NCBI GenBank assembly: GCA_947466225.1
Contig: CANIBL010000013.1
Location: 1 to 51,641 of the forward strand
Source: Deltaproteobacteria bacterium
GTDB taxonomy: Bacteria > Bdellovibrionota_B > Oligoflexia > Oligoflexales > Bog-1112
Reading direction: 5' to 3'
DNA: 51,641 nucleotides
A program made the position numbers and the translations under genes. Below, in pieces: positions 34,095 to 44,011 of this stretch. Positions within the stretch are counted from its first letter, which is position 1, and every line of letters begins with the position of its first letter. The notes beneath the pieces were generated by a model. The model ran no database searches. It was not told the origin of the DNA and saw only the letters and a list, made by a program, of their open reading frames with translations.

Positions 34095-35908
34095 GGCGCT
34101 TCCACCCAATGCTGCAGTGCGGTTGGCAGCGGAACAGATTGACGCAACAGGGCTTGGGCAAAGGTTTTGCCTTGGGCGTCGCTTCGCAGTGTGCAGCTAC
34201 CGCCCCCCCCCAGGCTTTCTTCTAGCAGAAAGTTAAATCCACAGAGGGGTTCGACTTCATAGCGAATAACTTTTCCGAGACACAGCTCTTGAAACCAATC
34301 CTTCACCCGTTGTGCGGTGAGGTATTCTTGCAAAAAGGGATATAATTCCGGGCGCCGCGCACAAACCCCGATATTGGCAACATCTCCTTTGTCTCCGCTG
34401 CGCGCCAAACAAAGTTTGCTTAGGAGGATGGTGTGTGTGCCGCTTTTTTCGAAAGAAAGGCCCAGTGGTTTCGACGGAGCTTCTGCGATTTGAACAGCGT
34501 GAGGGATTGCGGTAAACGAACCTTTTTCTGTACCAGAAACCAAAATTTCTTCTTGTAGAGATCCATCTTGAAAATGGGCCACAATAGGGGTTACCCAATG
34601 TTTGGGCAACAAAGCAGGCCAATATCGAACGATGGCTTGAGGTTTTGCTACGCCTGCGACTGCAGCGACGCCGGGAGGGCCTCCCAAAATAAGAGAGGGG
34701 ATGAGTTTGGAAAATCGTTGCAGCACATCGGTCTGTTGGGCGCGGGCCCCTAAGCGCAGCATGATTTCGGATCCCTCATGGGTATGGCCGAGAGACCGAT
34801 GACAGGCATTCCACCCAAAAAATTCCGTGGAAGTTTCAAGAAAAGGCCCTTCGACTCGATTCCAAAAAATCTCCGCAAATTTCTCTGCTTTTTCTCGTGC
34901 TTCTGGTCCTGAAACCAAAAGAGAGCCCACACAGGTAAAGCCGTCTTCATACGCCATGGAGACCTTGTAAGAATCTGTGGGCGCTACGCCTCGAATCCCA
35001 AACACGCGCACGCGATCGGTACCTGCTGCTTCAAGTTGAATGGAGGTGAAATCTGCAACTACATCCGGGGAAATGTACGCATGTGGGTCTCCCATTTCGT
35101 AGAAGATTTGCTCTCGTACGGTATCCACAGAAACCAAGCCTCCGGTCTCTGGGTGTTTGGTTACGAAGAACGATCCGTCTTCGTGCATCTCTACGATGGG
35201 GTATCCAATTTGATCGAAGGAAGCTACTTTGCGCCAATCGGTGAAGTTGCCTCCGGTGCATTGACTGCCACATTCGATAATATGCCCAGCTACAATCCCC
35301 GATGCCAACCGATTCCAATCTTTCAAGTCCCATCCAAAGTGGTGGATCATGGGGGCAAGGGTGATCCCGGTATCGGTTACGCGTCCGGTGAGAATGATAT
35401 CAGGGTCCCATTTGCGCAGTGCTTCGGCTACTGGAACAGCCCCAAAGTATACGTTGGCAACTTCGATGCGATCTGCAACATCACCAAAATTTGCGCCGGT
35501 CTCCATGTTGCGAAAAGATACGCCTTGGTCTTGCAAGCGAGGGAGTTCTCCTACGATGCTGTCGCCATACACGAGTGCAATACGTACCGATACACCGTGT
35601 TTGCGCGCCAATTGCTCTACCATATGGGCACAAGCTTGGGGATTGATTCCCCCAGCATTGGTGATGAGCTTTACCTTTTTTTCCAATAGCAGTGGCAAAA
35701 TAGGATCGAGCATCTTGGTAAAATCACGAGCATAGCCTGCAAGGGGGTCTCGGGTGCGCTGTTTTTGTAAAATGGACATGGTGACTTCTGCAAGGAAGTC
35801 CATGGTAATATAATCGAGGGGCCCCCCTTCTAGCTGTCGACGTAGCGCATTTGGGTCATCGCCCCAATATCCACTGGCATTGGCAATGCGTAAGGGTTTT
35901 TTTTGCAT
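34091..35908 (-). CDS. AtuA-like protein (DUF1446 family)
   Basis: A 605-residue member of the DUF1446/AtuA family, found in acyclic-terpene (atu) and some leucine-type catabolic operons. The long N-terminal region shows RIANASGYWGDDPNALRRQL, TMDFLAEVTMSIL, LITNAGGINPQAC, GRVTDTGITLAPMIH and SGIVAGHIIECGSQCTGGNF. A smaller C-terminal domain begins at about residue 500 (LARSGDKGDVANIGVCARRP). The biochemical role of AtuA is not established. I use the ATG at 35908 with GGAGAAAA upstream. It is between the carboxylase beta subunit and the hydratase; a palindromic repeat precedes it. Confidence 0.85.
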   Translation of the reverse strand: MQKKPLRIANASGYWGDDPNALRRQLEGGPLDYITMDFLAEVTMSILQKQRTRDPLAGYARDFTKMLDPILPLLLEKKVKLITNAGGINPQACAHMVEQLARKHGVSVRIALVYGDSIVGELPRLQDQGVSFRNMETGANFGDVADRIEVANVYFGAVPVAEALRKWDPDIILTGRVTDTGITLAPMIHHFGWDLKDWNRLASGIVAGHIIECGSQCTGGNFTDWRKVASFDQIGYPIVEMHEDGSFFVTKHPETGGLVSVDTVREQIFYEMGDPHAYISPDVVADFTSIQLEAAGTDRVRVFGIRGVAPTDSYKVSMAYEDGFTCVGSLLVSGPEAREKAEKFAEIFWNRVEGPFLETSTEFFGWNACHRSLGHTHEGSEIMLRLGARAQQTDVLQRFSKLIPSLILGGPPGVAAVAGVAKPQAIVRYWPALLPKHWVTPIVAHFQDGSLQEEILVSGTEKGSFTAIPHAVQIAEAPSKPLGLSFEKSGTHTILLSKLCLARSGDKGDVANIGVCARRPELYPFLQEYLTAQRVKDWFQELCLGKVIRYEVEPLCGFNFLLEESLGGGGSCTLRSDAQGKTFAQALLRQSVPLPTALQHWVEAP

Positions 35909-35937
35909 CAGATTTTCTCCTAAATGGATCACATCAC

Positions 35938-35974
35938 TTTACTAGGGAAACTGCGCAGCTGGTTCCCTAGTAAA
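35938..35974. repeat. Short palindromic repeat, TTTACTrGGGAA family (copy 2)
   Basis: TTTACTAGGGAA and TTCCCTAGTAAA face each other around a centre that includes CTGCGCAG, giving a 12-bp perfect stem. It is homologous in the other orientation to 9697-9731. It sits in the 71-base gap between the carboxylase beta gene and the AtuA-like gene, and its hairpin could affect relative expression. Confidence 0.75.
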
Positions 35975-35979
35975 AAAAT

Positions 35980-37584
35980 CTACATTCGAAAAATCCCAAA
36001 CTGACTACGAGGCCACTCATAGTGCAAGGTTGCAGCGAAAGCTTTGGCCAACGTGGCGCGTGTGGCTCGAGGATCGATGACCCCGTCATCCCACAAACGT
36101 GCAGAGGCATAATACGCATGTCCCTCCTTTTCGTAGGTAGCGTGAATGCCACTGCGCAATGCGGCTTCTTCTTCTGCGCTCAGTTTTTTGCCACTACGGG
36201 CCAGCTGTTGGTTTTTGACTGTGAGCAGTACATTAGCAGCTTGCTCACCGCCCATTACAGAGATGCGCGCGCTAGGCCAACTAAACATAAAGCTGGGGTC
36301 ATAGGCGCGACCGCACATGCCATAGTTTCCGGCCCCAAAGCTACCGCCTAACAAGACCGTGACCTTAGGGACATCTGCATTGGCTACTGCATGCACCAGC
36401 TTAGCGCCATGTTTGGCGATGCCTTCATGCTCGTACTGCTTGCCGACCATAAAGCCCGTAATATTTTGCAAAAAGAGAAGGGGGGTGTTTTCTTGGCAGC
36501 ATAACTCGATAAAATGCGTACCTTTGAGCGCACTTTCTGAAAAGAGAACCCCATTATTGGCGATGATCCCCACGGGAATACCCTCGATATGGGCAAATCC
36601 GGTAACCAGGGTGGTGGCATAGTTGGCTTTGAATTCAAAGAAATCGGAGCGATCCACGATGCGCGCAATAATCTCTCGCACATCAAAGAACTTACTTAGT
36701 TGGGTCGGGAGAATCCCAAGAATTTCGTCGGTATGATAAGCGGGTTCAGCCGGGGTTTGGAGGCGAACAGAAGCACTTTTGTGGGGCCCGAGGTGCGCAA
36801 CGATCTCCCGCAAAAGAAAAATCCCGTGGGCATCACTTTCCGCCGCGTGATCGGAGACTCCGCTAATTTTTGTGTGAACATCTGCACCTCCCAACTCCTC
36901 CACGGTCACTTCTTCGCCGGTTGCGGCCTTTACCAACGGAGGGCCTGCGAGAAAAATACTCCCAGTCCCTCGCACAATCACGGTTTGATCCGACATAGCG
37001 GGGATATAGGCACCGCCGGCAGTACAGAAACCATGGACAGAGGAAATCTGTGGAATCTTTGCAGCACTCATTCGAGCTTGATTGTAAAAAATCCGCCCAA
37101 AATGGTCGCGATCAGGAAAAACCTCCGCCTGTTTTGGGAGAAAAGCCCCCCCGGAGTCAACCAAATAGAGACAGGGGAGGTGGTTTTTCTCTGCAATTTC
37201 TTGGGCGCGAAGATGTTTTTTCACCGTAATCGGGTAATACGTGCCGCCTTTGACTGTTTGGTCGTTGGCGACGATCATGCAGGTACGACCCCGTACTTGC
37301 CCGATTCCCGTGATAATTCCGCCGGCGGGTACCTCGTCGTCATAGAGCTCGTACCCAGCCAAAGGGGAAAGTTCAAGAAACTGTGTATCAGGATCGAGTA
37401 GTTGTGCAATGCGCTCTCGGGGCGGTAATTTGCCCTTGGCGTGCTCTCTGTCTCGAATGGCAGCATCAGGGCCACCTTGGATGTTGGCCATCAGGGCGTT
37501 AAACTCGCCCAGCTGGTGCAGATGATGGGCCTGATTTTGTTGAAAGGAGGCTTGAGAGGGCGAAATTTGGCTATCTATTTTCAT
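35980..37584 (-). CDS. liuB: Acyl-CoA carboxylase beta subunit (methylcrotonyl- or geranyl-CoA type)
   Basis: A 534-residue carboxyltransferase of the MCC/GCC beta type, about the length of LiuB. It carries [79 protein letters not shown] and [18 protein letters not shown], a combination specific to MCC/GCC and absent from the PccB at 13805. It carboxylates 3-methylcrotonyl-CoA (leucine) or geranyl-CoA (terpenes); the sequence does not tell which. The ATG at 37584 overlaps the mpl stop by 14 bases, so the catabolic genes are coupled to peptidoglycan recycling; longer extensions are mpl reading frame. Confidence 0.9.
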   Translation of the reverse strand: MKIDSQISPSQASFQQNQAHHLHQLGEFNALMANIQGGPDAAIRDREHAKGKLPPRERIAQLLDPDTQFLELSPLAGYELYDDEVPAGGIITGIGQVRGRTCMIVANDQTVKGGTYYPITVKKHLRAQEIAEKNHLPCLYLVDSGGAFLPKQAEVFPDRDHFGRIFYNQARMSAAKIPQISSVHGFCTAGGAYIPAMSDQTVIVRGTGSIFLAGPPLVKAATGEEVTVEELGGADVHTKISGVSDHAAESDAHGIFLLREIVAHLGPHKSASVRLQTPAEPAYHTDEILGILPTQLSKFFDVREIIARIVDRSDFFEFKANYATTLVTGFAHIEGIPVGIIANNGVLFSESALKGTHFIELCCQENTPLLFLQNITGFMVGKQYEHEGIAKHGAKLVHAVANADVPKVTVLLGGSFGAGNYGMCGRAYDPSFMFSWPSARISVMGGEQAANVLLTVKNQQLARSGKKLSAEEEAALRSGIHATYEKEGHAYYASARLWDDGVIDPRATRATLAKAFAATLHYEWPRSQFGIFRM

Positions 37585-39022
37585 CGGCAGGTTCCACTTG
37601 GTTCTGGCACAGTCGATGGTGGATGCCCCCGACGCTGCCGGGCGACATGAAGATGACCACATCTTCAGCATGAATGTGGGCGCGAAGCCACGAGTATAGA
37701 TCGTCGAAGTTACTGAAAGCAAAACCTTTTTCTGGCAATGCCTTCGCCACTGCCTCAGGTTGAAACCGTTGATCTTCTGGGATTCTTGCATCGAGTGGAC
37801 AAGGGGCAATAAGCGCCACATCAGCCAAGCGTAAACTTTCGGTAAAAGCGGCTTGAAAGACATTGCGCCGTGCGGTGGCATTCTTGGGTTCAAAGACTGC
37901 CACCACCCGTCGATGAGGATAGGTGATGCGTGCCATTTGTAGGAGCTGTGTCATGGCGGTTGGGTGATGGGCAAAGTCATCGTAGATAGGGGCGCCTCGG
38001 TAATACCCCAGAAGCTCCATGCGGCGCTTGACACCCCGAAAGGACAGCAGCCCGGCTAAGATCCCTTCGATACTCTTTGCAAATGGCATTCTTTCGATGC
38101 AAGCCAAGACTTGGGCTGCATTGGCCAGATTGCGTTCTCCTTGAAGAGAGGTACGAAGACGTAGGTTGCCCCAAGTTTGCGTTTCGATATCGGCATACCA
38201 GATGGGGAGTTCCTCCCCTTGCGTAGCTGGTTCTACGCCAGTACCGAGTACGCGCACCAGGGCAGAGGGTGTTGTGCCATAGGCAGAAACAGACGTGACA
38301 ACATCGATAAGATCTAGCTCAGTTAAAACTTTGCGTATGCCTGGGTCGTCTACATTGGCAATGATATTGCGCGGGTCTTCTACCAGTTGTAGAAACTTGG
38401 CAAAGGTTTTTTCTACGGCTGCGAGAGAGGGAAAAATATCGGCATGATCAAATTCGATATTATTGAGGATCACATACGTCGGGTGATAGTGAAGAAATTT
38501 AGATTCTTTATCAAAAAAAGCCGTGTCGTACTCATCTCCTTCGATGACAAAGTAATTGCCGGCTCCTACGGAAAAACTTTGAGGGAAATTCCGGGGAATA
38601 CCTCCGATCAAAAATCCCGGCTCTTGTCCGAGGCAAGTTAAGAGATGCGCCAAGAGGGAGGATGTCGTGGTCTTTCCATGAGTGCCCGCTACAACGAGGC
38701 TTTCCTGGTGTCGCAAAAAAGCATCCCCGATGAGCTGAGGAAAACTGGTATACGTGCGACCTGTCTCTAAAATGGCTTCCACCTCTGGATTGCCCCGAGA
38801 CAAGGCGTTGCCAATTACGTACATATCAGCCGTTTCTTCGTGGATATGGGCAGCTGAATAAGGGGTTTTGATTGGGATTTGAAGTGCGGCTAGCATATCC
38901 GACATGGGGGGGTAGATCTGACCGGCTTCACTTCCGCTTACTTCAAATCCAGCTTCTTTACATAAACCAGCAGCTGAAGCCATGCCTGTGCCGGCGATCC
39001 CAGCAAAATACAATTTTTTCAT
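37571..39022 (-). CDS. mpl: UDP-N-acetylmuramate:L-alanyl-gamma-D-glutamyl-meso-diaminopimelate ligase
   Basis: A 483-residue Mur-ligase family enzyme that attaches the recycled tripeptide to UDP-MurNAc. It has [25 protein letters not shown] (UDP-sugar domain), the ATP loop [10 protein letters not shown] (about 107-116), [16 protein letters not shown] (the Mpl hallmark), [25 protein letters not shown] and [14 protein letters not shown]. MurC would have a different loop in place of [10 protein letters not shown]. The ATG at 39022 overlaps the LdcA stop by 4 bases. Full length. Confidence 0.94.
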   Translation of the reverse strand: MKKLYFAGIAGTGMASAAGLCKEAGFEVSGSEAGQIYPPMSDMLAALQIPIKTPYSAAHIHEETADMYVIGNALSRGNPEVEAILETGRTYTSFPQLIGDAFLRHQESLVVAGTHGKTTTSSLLAHLLTCLGQEPGFLIGGIPRNFPQSFSVGAGNYFVIEGDEYDTAFFDKESKFLHYHPTYVILNNIEFDHADIFPSLAAVEKTFAKFLQLVEDPRNIIANVDDPGIRKVLTELDLIDVVTSVSAYGTTPSALVRVLGTGVEPATQGEELPIWYADIETQTWGNLRLRTSLQGERNLANAAQVLACIERMPFAKSIEGILAGLLSFRGVKRRMELLGYYRGAPIYDDFAHHPTAMTQLLQMARITYPHRRVVAVFEPKNATARRNVFQAAFTESLRLADVALIAPCPLDARIPEDQRFQPEAVAKALPEKGFAFSNFDDLYSWLRAHIHAEDVVIFMSPGSVGGIHHRLCQNQVEPADENR

Positions 39023-39900
39023 GTGAGGGCGTTTCCTTTCTGCCAAACCAAGGTGGAGTTTTGAATTTCAGCGGTTGCTTGGATCCAAATCGGCAAATTT
39101 CGAGGTATATGTCCAAAATCACTGGATGAATAGAAGGGAGTCTGTGGCGTGCGACGCGCCATTTCTTGTTTTACTTCAAGAGCAGAAATCGAGCCGGGCA
39201 TCTCTGTTAGGGTGCCCACCACCACGGCTTGTACGCCGGCTAGCACTTGGCTCTGGAGAAATTGGTTCCATATGCGTAGAATTCGCCCTGGAGACTCGCT
39301 TATATCCTCGAGAAATAAAATCCCCCCCTCTAGCGAGCGGGGGAAATACGGGGTGCCGATGAGATTGCCCAATACGGCTAAGTTACCGCCAAAAAGCCAT
39401 CCTTTGATGGCAGGGTTTCTTTCTACAGGCTCGAGGGATTCGACCGCAATTTCCCCGGTTCGTGTTTCCCCCCGTAGGAGGGAAAAAATGGCATCGCGTC
39501 CCTGAGGCCAGGCGCGTGTCGCGGGTACAGGGCCGTGGATGCCGCTCCATCCCAGCTGGGTATATAAGGCACTATGTAAAGCCGTAATATCGGAGAATCC
39601 CACAAGGGTCTTGGGGCGAGTGTGGCGTAGCGCTTCCCAAGGAAGTAGGGGTAGAAGGTCACTGGCCCCTTGTCCCCCGCGGGCGCACAGAACAAACTCT
39701 ACATCGGGATCGAGTAATGCGTTTGTTAGGGTTTTGGCTCGGAGCGCGGCAGAGGCAGAGGTGATCGGCCAGCGCCAGTCTACCGGCATGGGTTCATGGC
39801 GAATCGTAAAGCCAGCTTGCTCCAACTCATAGATACGTTGTCCCATGAGGCCGGAGACCTCTCGGCTGGAGGGTTCGACAAGACGAATCACGCAAGACAT
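39019..39900 (-). CDS. ldcA: Muramoyltetrapeptide (LD-) carboxypeptidase, S66 family
   Basis: An LdcA-type cytoplasmic peptidase that removes the terminal D-Ala from recycled muropeptides, yielding the tripeptide used by Mpl, its partner in the next gene (4-base overlap). S66 features are VEPSSREVSG, CARGGQGASDLLPLLPW, the nucleophile region VGFSDITALHSALY, GGNLAVLGNLIGTPY, and LFLEDISESPGRILRIWN with the catalytic Glu. The ATG at 39900 with CGGAG gives 293 residues; upstream in-frame TTG starts (39981 or 39975, the latter with AAGGAG) would add up to 27 residues including an LPGD stretch, and cannot be excluded. Confidence 0.88.
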   Translation of the reverse strand: MSCVIRLVEPSSREVSGLMGQRIYELEQAGFTIRHEPMPVDWRWPITSASAALRAKTLTNALLDPDVEFVLCARGGQGASDLLPLLPWEALRHTRPKTLVGFSDITALHSALYTQLGWSGIHGPVPATRAWPQGRDAIFSLLRGETRTGEIAVESLEPVERNPAIKGWLFGGNLAVLGNLIGTPYFPRSLEGGILFLEDISESPGRILRIWNQFLQSQVLAGVQAVVVGTLTEMPGSISALEVKQEMARRTPQTPFYSSSDFGHIPRNLPIWIQATAEIQNSTLVWQKGNALT

Positions 39901-39968
39901 GGGATCTCCGGGTAAAATATAACTACGCGTATCGGGAAATGGTCTTTTTAGAACCAGTAGCGAAGGTT

Positions 39969-39996
39969 CCGACAAAGCCAACTCCTTCTCTAAAAT
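39969..39996 (+). promoter_or_regulatory. Possible promoter for the GT9 gene
   Basis: CCGACA (39969-39974) and TAAAAT (39991-39996) are separated by 16 bases, just upstream of AAAGGATT and the ATG at 40014. A start of transcription near 40003 would leave a leader of about 11 bases. It overlaps the possible longer start of ldcA. Confidence 0.35.
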
Positions 39997-40013
39997 ATAG
40001 ATAAAGGATTCAA

Positions 40014-41141
40014 ATGTATAACACCGACTGTTTTTTCTTCACTGGCTATAAACCATGTCAATTCAAACGCCCCTGTCCAAATTGTCCTCACTATAAGCCT
40101 GTAGGTAAGCGCATCGTGATCGTGAGCCTCGATGCCATGGGTGCGGTTCTGCGCTCTACATGTTTGTTGGAGCCCATTCTGCGCAAACATCCTGATGCGC
40201 ATATTACCTGGATCACGCTTCCGGGTTGTCGGGCTTTGCTCACGCACAATCCCCATATTCACCGATTGCTCGTGGTAGAAGCGGCAACTCTTGCGAGTCT
40301 TACCTACTTGCAGTTCGATATTTTGTATGCTGTCGACAAATCCATTGAAGCTGGTGCGTTGGCTGAGCAAATTCAAGCAAAAGAAAAATGGGGCTTTGGT
40401 CTTGCGCCAACTGGGGTGATTCGATGTTTTACTCCAGAAGCAACCTACGGATATCAATTGGGGTTAGATGATCAGTTGAAGTTCTACCAAAACCAACAAG
40501 CCGAAACCCAAATTCTCACAGAGGCCATGGGGTTAAAGTGGGAGCGCGATCCCTATATTTTGACGCTCCTTCCAGAGGAAAAACTTGAAGTGGGAAAGCG
40601 GCGCTCCGAAATGGCCGCTGCTCTCCCTGCAACTCCAACGGGATTTTTGGGGTATAATACAGGTTGTTCCCTTCTCTTTTCCTATAAGCGGTTTACCGTG
40701 GAACGAGCTTGCGCCATGATTGCATCCTGGCGGGAGCGGTTCCCTACATATGCGGTACTGCTATTGGGAGGACGAGAAGATACAGAGCGACAACGCTTGA
40801 TGAAAGCCGCATTTGCTCATGATCCATACGTGATCGATACTCCCACAGAGCAGGGGCTTCGATCCGGGATTTTGTGGATGGCAACAAGCGATGTGGTGTT
40901 CTCAGGCTGTTCTTTGGGGATGCATATTGCGATTGGTCTGCAAAAACAGGTCGTAGCTTGGTTTGGAGTTAGTTGCATACAAGAAATTGATTTGTATGAA
41001 CGGGGGGTGAAAATACAGTCCCCAGTACCTTGCTCGCCTTGTTGGAAAAAGACATGTAGCAATGAACCAAAGTGTTATGATGTAGTGCCTTTACAAGAAA
41101 TTACAACGGCTATAGAAACTTGTTTGCACGCCAGTGCGTAA
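40014..41141 (+). CDS. Glycosyltransferase family 9 protein (heptosyltransferase-like)
   Basis: A 375-residue GT9 enzyme, the ADP-heptose:LPS heptosyltransferase fold. It has an N-terminal Rossmann half (IVIVSLDAMGAVLRSTCLLEPILRKHP), typical HITWITLPGCRALLTHNP and RLLVV, and a C-terminal half with LLLGGREDTERQ, SDVVFSGCSLGMHIAIGLQKQVVAWFG. It has two Cys clusters: an N-terminal one (Cys6, 15, 21 and 24: CQFKRPCPNC) and a C-terminal CSPCWKKTC...C that many GT9 members share. The N-terminal cluster is less common and may bind metal. Acceptor unknown. It is divergent from ldcA and upstream of two lipoproteins. Confidence 0.8.
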   Translation: MYNTDCFFFTGYKPCQFKRPCPNCPHYKPVGKRIVIVSLDAMGAVLRSTCLLEPILRKHPDAHITWITLPGCRALLTHNPHIHRLLVVEAATLASLTYLQFDILYAVDKSIEAGALAEQIQAKEKWGFGLAPTGVIRCFTPEATYGYQLGLDDQLKFYQNQQAETQILTEAMGLKWERDPYILTLLPEEKLEVGKRRSEMAAALPATPTGFLGYNTGCSLLFSYKRFTVERACAMIASWRERFPTYAVLLLGGREDTERQRLMKAAFAHDPYVIDTPTEQGLRSGILWMATSDVVFSGCSLGMHIAIGLQKQVVAWFGVSCIQEIDLYERGVKIQSPVPCSPCWKKTCSNEPKCYDVVPLQEITTAIETCLHASA

Positions 41142-41189
41142 GATGATGGCAGCAAGCGAGTTCTTTTCTTGACGTAGGAGAACTTGTTT

Positions 41190-42764
41190 ATGCTGCGTAG
41201 TTTTTTTCTGATGTTACTCGTTATCGCATGTAACAGTTCCAGCAATTCCCCGGAATCGCCCTCATCCTCTGGTGCTGATGTACGGCAGGCAGCGCTCAAC
41301 TCGGGGGATGGAGGTGGGGATGCCACAGACGCAACAGAGGCCGAGATGGAGCAAATGAGCCCCGGTGCTTTGCAATCGCTATATAACCAAAGAAAAGAAC
41401 AAGACACGGCTGATCAGCAGGAGCTGGAGCTGAAGCAGGCTTTGTCTGCTGCGATGTGCCAACAGTACCAGCAGATCACGTCGGCTTGTGTTTCTCTTAC
41501 GCCATTGGTTGTGAGTCAATACAATCAAAGCATTGACTGCCAGGGCGGAATCACGGTGCAGTCGGCTACGCAGCAGGCGATACAGGTTACCGTGACAGGT
41601 GGCGCGCCAGGTCGATTTATTCTCGTCGCAAATAATCAAGCTACATTGACTCCATTTCAAACAACGCCGTTTGGGTCCGGTACTACGACGGTTACGTTTA
41701 TCCAAAAAGTAGGGCGTGCGATCGCACCCCCTACTTTCGGGGAGCTTTCTACACTCTATCTTGCTTCTGCCGCCGACAACGGAACGGTCCCTGATATCAA
41801 AAATTTCAAAAATTTTTCGATTCAAATAAACGGTAAAACTTTGATGCAAGGGGATTTGCTTCCATATCCTGATCCTGACTATAGGAGCACCCGCTACAAT
41901 GTACCGCTTGATGCTGTCACCCAGATGCGTCGCTCAGCTACCTGCTCCATGACGCAAAGTGATGTATCTGCGCTTACAAAAAAAATCAGCGATTCTGTTA
42001 CGAGTCAACAAGCCGTCGACCAAGAGAAAGCGTATGTGAAAAACAAGGCCGCTGGAGTTTCAACGAAAACTTCGGCCTCGTTGCTGGATAAAAAAACGCT
42101 CATATCTTCGATATTACAATATGAAGAAAGTCTGAATACCCGAGAGCCTGTGTTGGAAAAGACCCGTGATACACTCCTTAAATTAACCAACGTTTTGACG
42201 CAAAACCAAGATGTTGGATGTCATTACAATGACATCATCCAGTCGGTAAAAATTCGGATTAACGGTGCGCAAAACACGGAGCCAGAGTATGTAGGGAGAA
42301 ATTCTGATATCATGCCAAACCCAAAAGGCACGGGTGGTTGTAATGATTTCACGGTTGACTTTGGAAGCATTAAGCAAACCTTCAATCAAAACAATCAGAG
42401 TATTTACCAAGAGAATTTACTGGACTTTCCTCCGAATTCAGCAACGGTTGGCTCATTGTCTTTTATTCGGCTTAAGAAAAATCGAATCTGTTATAAAAAT
42501 GACGAAGATTTTCATACTTCCTACGTCATTCTTTCTACGAGTGATTACAAGGTATATGAGTTAAACATTTTCAACATCAATTCTGTTGAGGTTACGGTAA
42601 ATGGTGCTCTTATTTATCAAAATAACAGTTTAGGTCTCTCATTACGTGGGCCTGCCAAGCTTGGAGAAGGCAATTTTGTTTTGGAGTGGAGTGATAGCCT
42701 ACAGAATAACAATCCACTATGGACGGCATTTATGAACAAACAGGATTGCAACAACACAAAATGA
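41190..42764 (+). CDS. Large lipoprotein of unknown function
   Basis: A 524-residue protein with a lipoprotein signal (MLRSFFLMLLVIAC, Cys at residue 14) followed by a Ser/Pro/Asn linker. It shows two beta-rich domains, each with a Gly-rich repeat (FSIQINGKTLMQGDLLPY, EVTVNGALIYQNNSLGLSL), separated by a helical, Lys/Glu-rich middle (DQEKAYVKNKAAGVSTKTSASLLDKKTLI). Several cysteines suggest disulfides and a periplasmic place. No known domain was recognised. The ATG at 41190 has AGGAG at 11 bases; an upstream TTG is less likely. Coupled by a 4-base overlap to the next lipoprotein. Confidence 0.65.
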   Translation: MLRSFFLMLLVIACNSSSNSPESPSSSGADVRQAALNSGDGGGDATDATEAEMEQMSPGALQSLYNQRKEQDTADQQELELKQALSAAMCQQYQQITSACVSLTPLVVSQYNQSIDCQGGITVQSATQQAIQVTVTGGAPGRFILVANNQATLTPFQTTPFGSGTTTVTFIQKVGRAIAPPTFGELSTLYLASAADNGTVPDIKNFKNFSIQINGKTLMQGDLLPYPDPDYRSTRYNVPLDAVTQMRRSATCSMTQSDVSALTKKISDSVTSQQAVDQEKAYVKNKAAGVSTKTSASLLDKKTLISSILQYEESLNTREPVLEKTRDTLLKLTNVLTQNQDVGCHYNDIIQSVKIRINGAQNTEPEYVGRNSDIMPNPKGTGGCNDFTVDFGSIKQTFNQNNQSIYQENLLDFPPNSATVGSLSFIRLKKNRICYKNDEDFHTSYVILSTSDYKVYELNIFNINSVEVTVNGALIYQNNSLGLSLRGPAKLGEGNFVLEWSDSLQNNNPLWTAFMNKQDCNNTK

Positions 42765-43882
42765 AATCAAATCTCATCTTCTCGCTCTCTCTATTCGCTG
42801 CAGTATGGAGTGGGTGTAAAAACAGCAAGAAAACGTCGGATACAACCCTTTCGTCTGCTGGGGCAGGTGTATTTGGTGCCGAAATAGTAGAGACTATTGT
42901 GGAAACAGATACCACTGTTATTATCCCGCGAATCGATGCTGCCACATTACACGTATCCAATCTGCACGTAGGGAATTTTCAAAACAAAGGAGTGCTGCGA
43001 GAGGTGCTTTCCTTTGCTGCGGATCCTCGTACCACGTACATCACCTATAAAATCTGTCCGCTTGAGGTGACGCAAAAGGAATGCCCCAAAAATCAACTTT
43101 GTGCAAAAGGGGGGGAGTGTTGGGAGCAGGTTACCTTATATAACCGTGTTGAACTTAGTTATGTGGGAGGCGGGAAAATTAAGGTGTCGGCTCAAGCCTG
43201 TGTTGATGCAGAACGTGCTTTGACAGATGAAACTTGCGGGCCTGCAGAAGAAATATTTTATGATTCTGCCCGATATGAAGGGGAGTTGGCAGATCTTCTT
43301 GCTACGCGAGAGTATCTGTATTCGCGATTTCGCAACTATGCACTGCAGCTGCGTGGGGTTATGGACACATTCATGCGTGACGCTAAGGGGGAATTGGCGA
43401 ATAAAGATACTGGATGCTTGCAAGGAAATGCTGATGCTTACAAGGCATTACAAGCAAAGGTAGATGCAGTAGATATGTATTTGGCTGCACCGTTAGAGGA
43501 TGCGATGGATGCATTAAAAAATGATACGGGTGGAGTCGGATCAGCTGTGCTAGGCGGATTATCGACGACATGGAGCCAGATTAATAAAGGATTGCAGAAA
43601 TTTTGCGAAGCAATGGCGACCGCCACTGATTCGAACAAAACCTGCATTGTGTTGCAAGCCATCGGATCTGTTGCTAAGCAGTTCGCCTATATGATGTTAC
43701 CAAAAAACATGCTTACCAACTTGGTCACTGCAATCAAAGACCTCGAAGATCCAAGTACGCCACGTCGATGCACCTCCGAGGATATTTTCAATCAAAAATT
43801 TCTTGCCATCAATCAGGTTCAGCAATCTCTTTATAATCAAATCCAGCAAATCAATGAGAAACTAAAAAACTATGGATATTGA
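42761..43882 (+). CDS. Second lipoprotein, coupled to the preceding one
   Basis: A 373-residue exported protein. The ATG at 42761 overlaps the upstream TGA. The signal MKSNLIFSLSLFAAVWSGC has a lipobox-like end (WSGC, weaker than usual). The mature N-terminus is beta-rich with disulfide-prone cysteines (ICPLEVTQKECPKNQLCAKGGECWEQ), followed by a mostly helical region (from about residue 180) with a C-terminal coiled-coil stretch (INQVQQSLYNQIQQINEKLKN). No known domain. The two genes probably make one surface or periplasmic complex (inference). A hairpin follows the stop. Confidence 0.65.
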   Translation: MKSNLIFSLSLFAAVWSGCKNSKKTSDTTLSSAGAGVFGAEIVETIVETDTTVIIPRIDAATLHVSNLHVGNFQNKGVLREVLSFAADPRTTYITYKICPLEVTQKECPKNQLCAKGGECWEQVTLYNRVELSYVGGGKIKVSAQACVDAERALTDETCGPAEEIFYDSARYEGELADLLATREYLYSRFRNYALQLRGVMDTFMRDAKGELANKDTGCLQGNADAYKALQAKVDAVDMYLAAPLEDAMDALKNDTGGVGSAVLGGLSTTWSQINKGLQKFCEAMATATDSNKTCIVLQAIGSVAKQFAYMMLPKNMLTNLVTAIKDLEDPSTPRRCTSEDIFNQKFLAINQVQQSLYNQIQQINEKLKNYGY

Positions 43883-43884
43883 GG

Positions 43885-43926
43885 GTCGCCTGATGACGGG
43901 TTTTTAGGCGACGGCTCTCTTGTTTT
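43885..43926 (+). terminator. Possible terminator after the lipoprotein pair
   Basis: GTCGCCT (43885-43891) and AGGCGAC (43906-43912) pair over 7 bases around a 14-base loop, and CTCTTGTTTTTT follows. The loop contains GATGACGGG, a fragment resembling the end of the palindromic repeat family. T-richness is modest, so the call is tentative. Confidence 0.45.
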
Positions 43927-44011
43927 TTGGTATACTTGCCTTGTTTTGTGCAACAAGGCTTCAACTTACTTGTGTGCGTAGATGTTGTGATAAAGGACAA
44001 AGGACTTTCCT

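Noticed and set aside
37585-37893. Long N-terminal extension of the carboxylase beta gene
   Set aside because: It lies wholly in another frame of mpl, and the family N-terminus begins near 37584.
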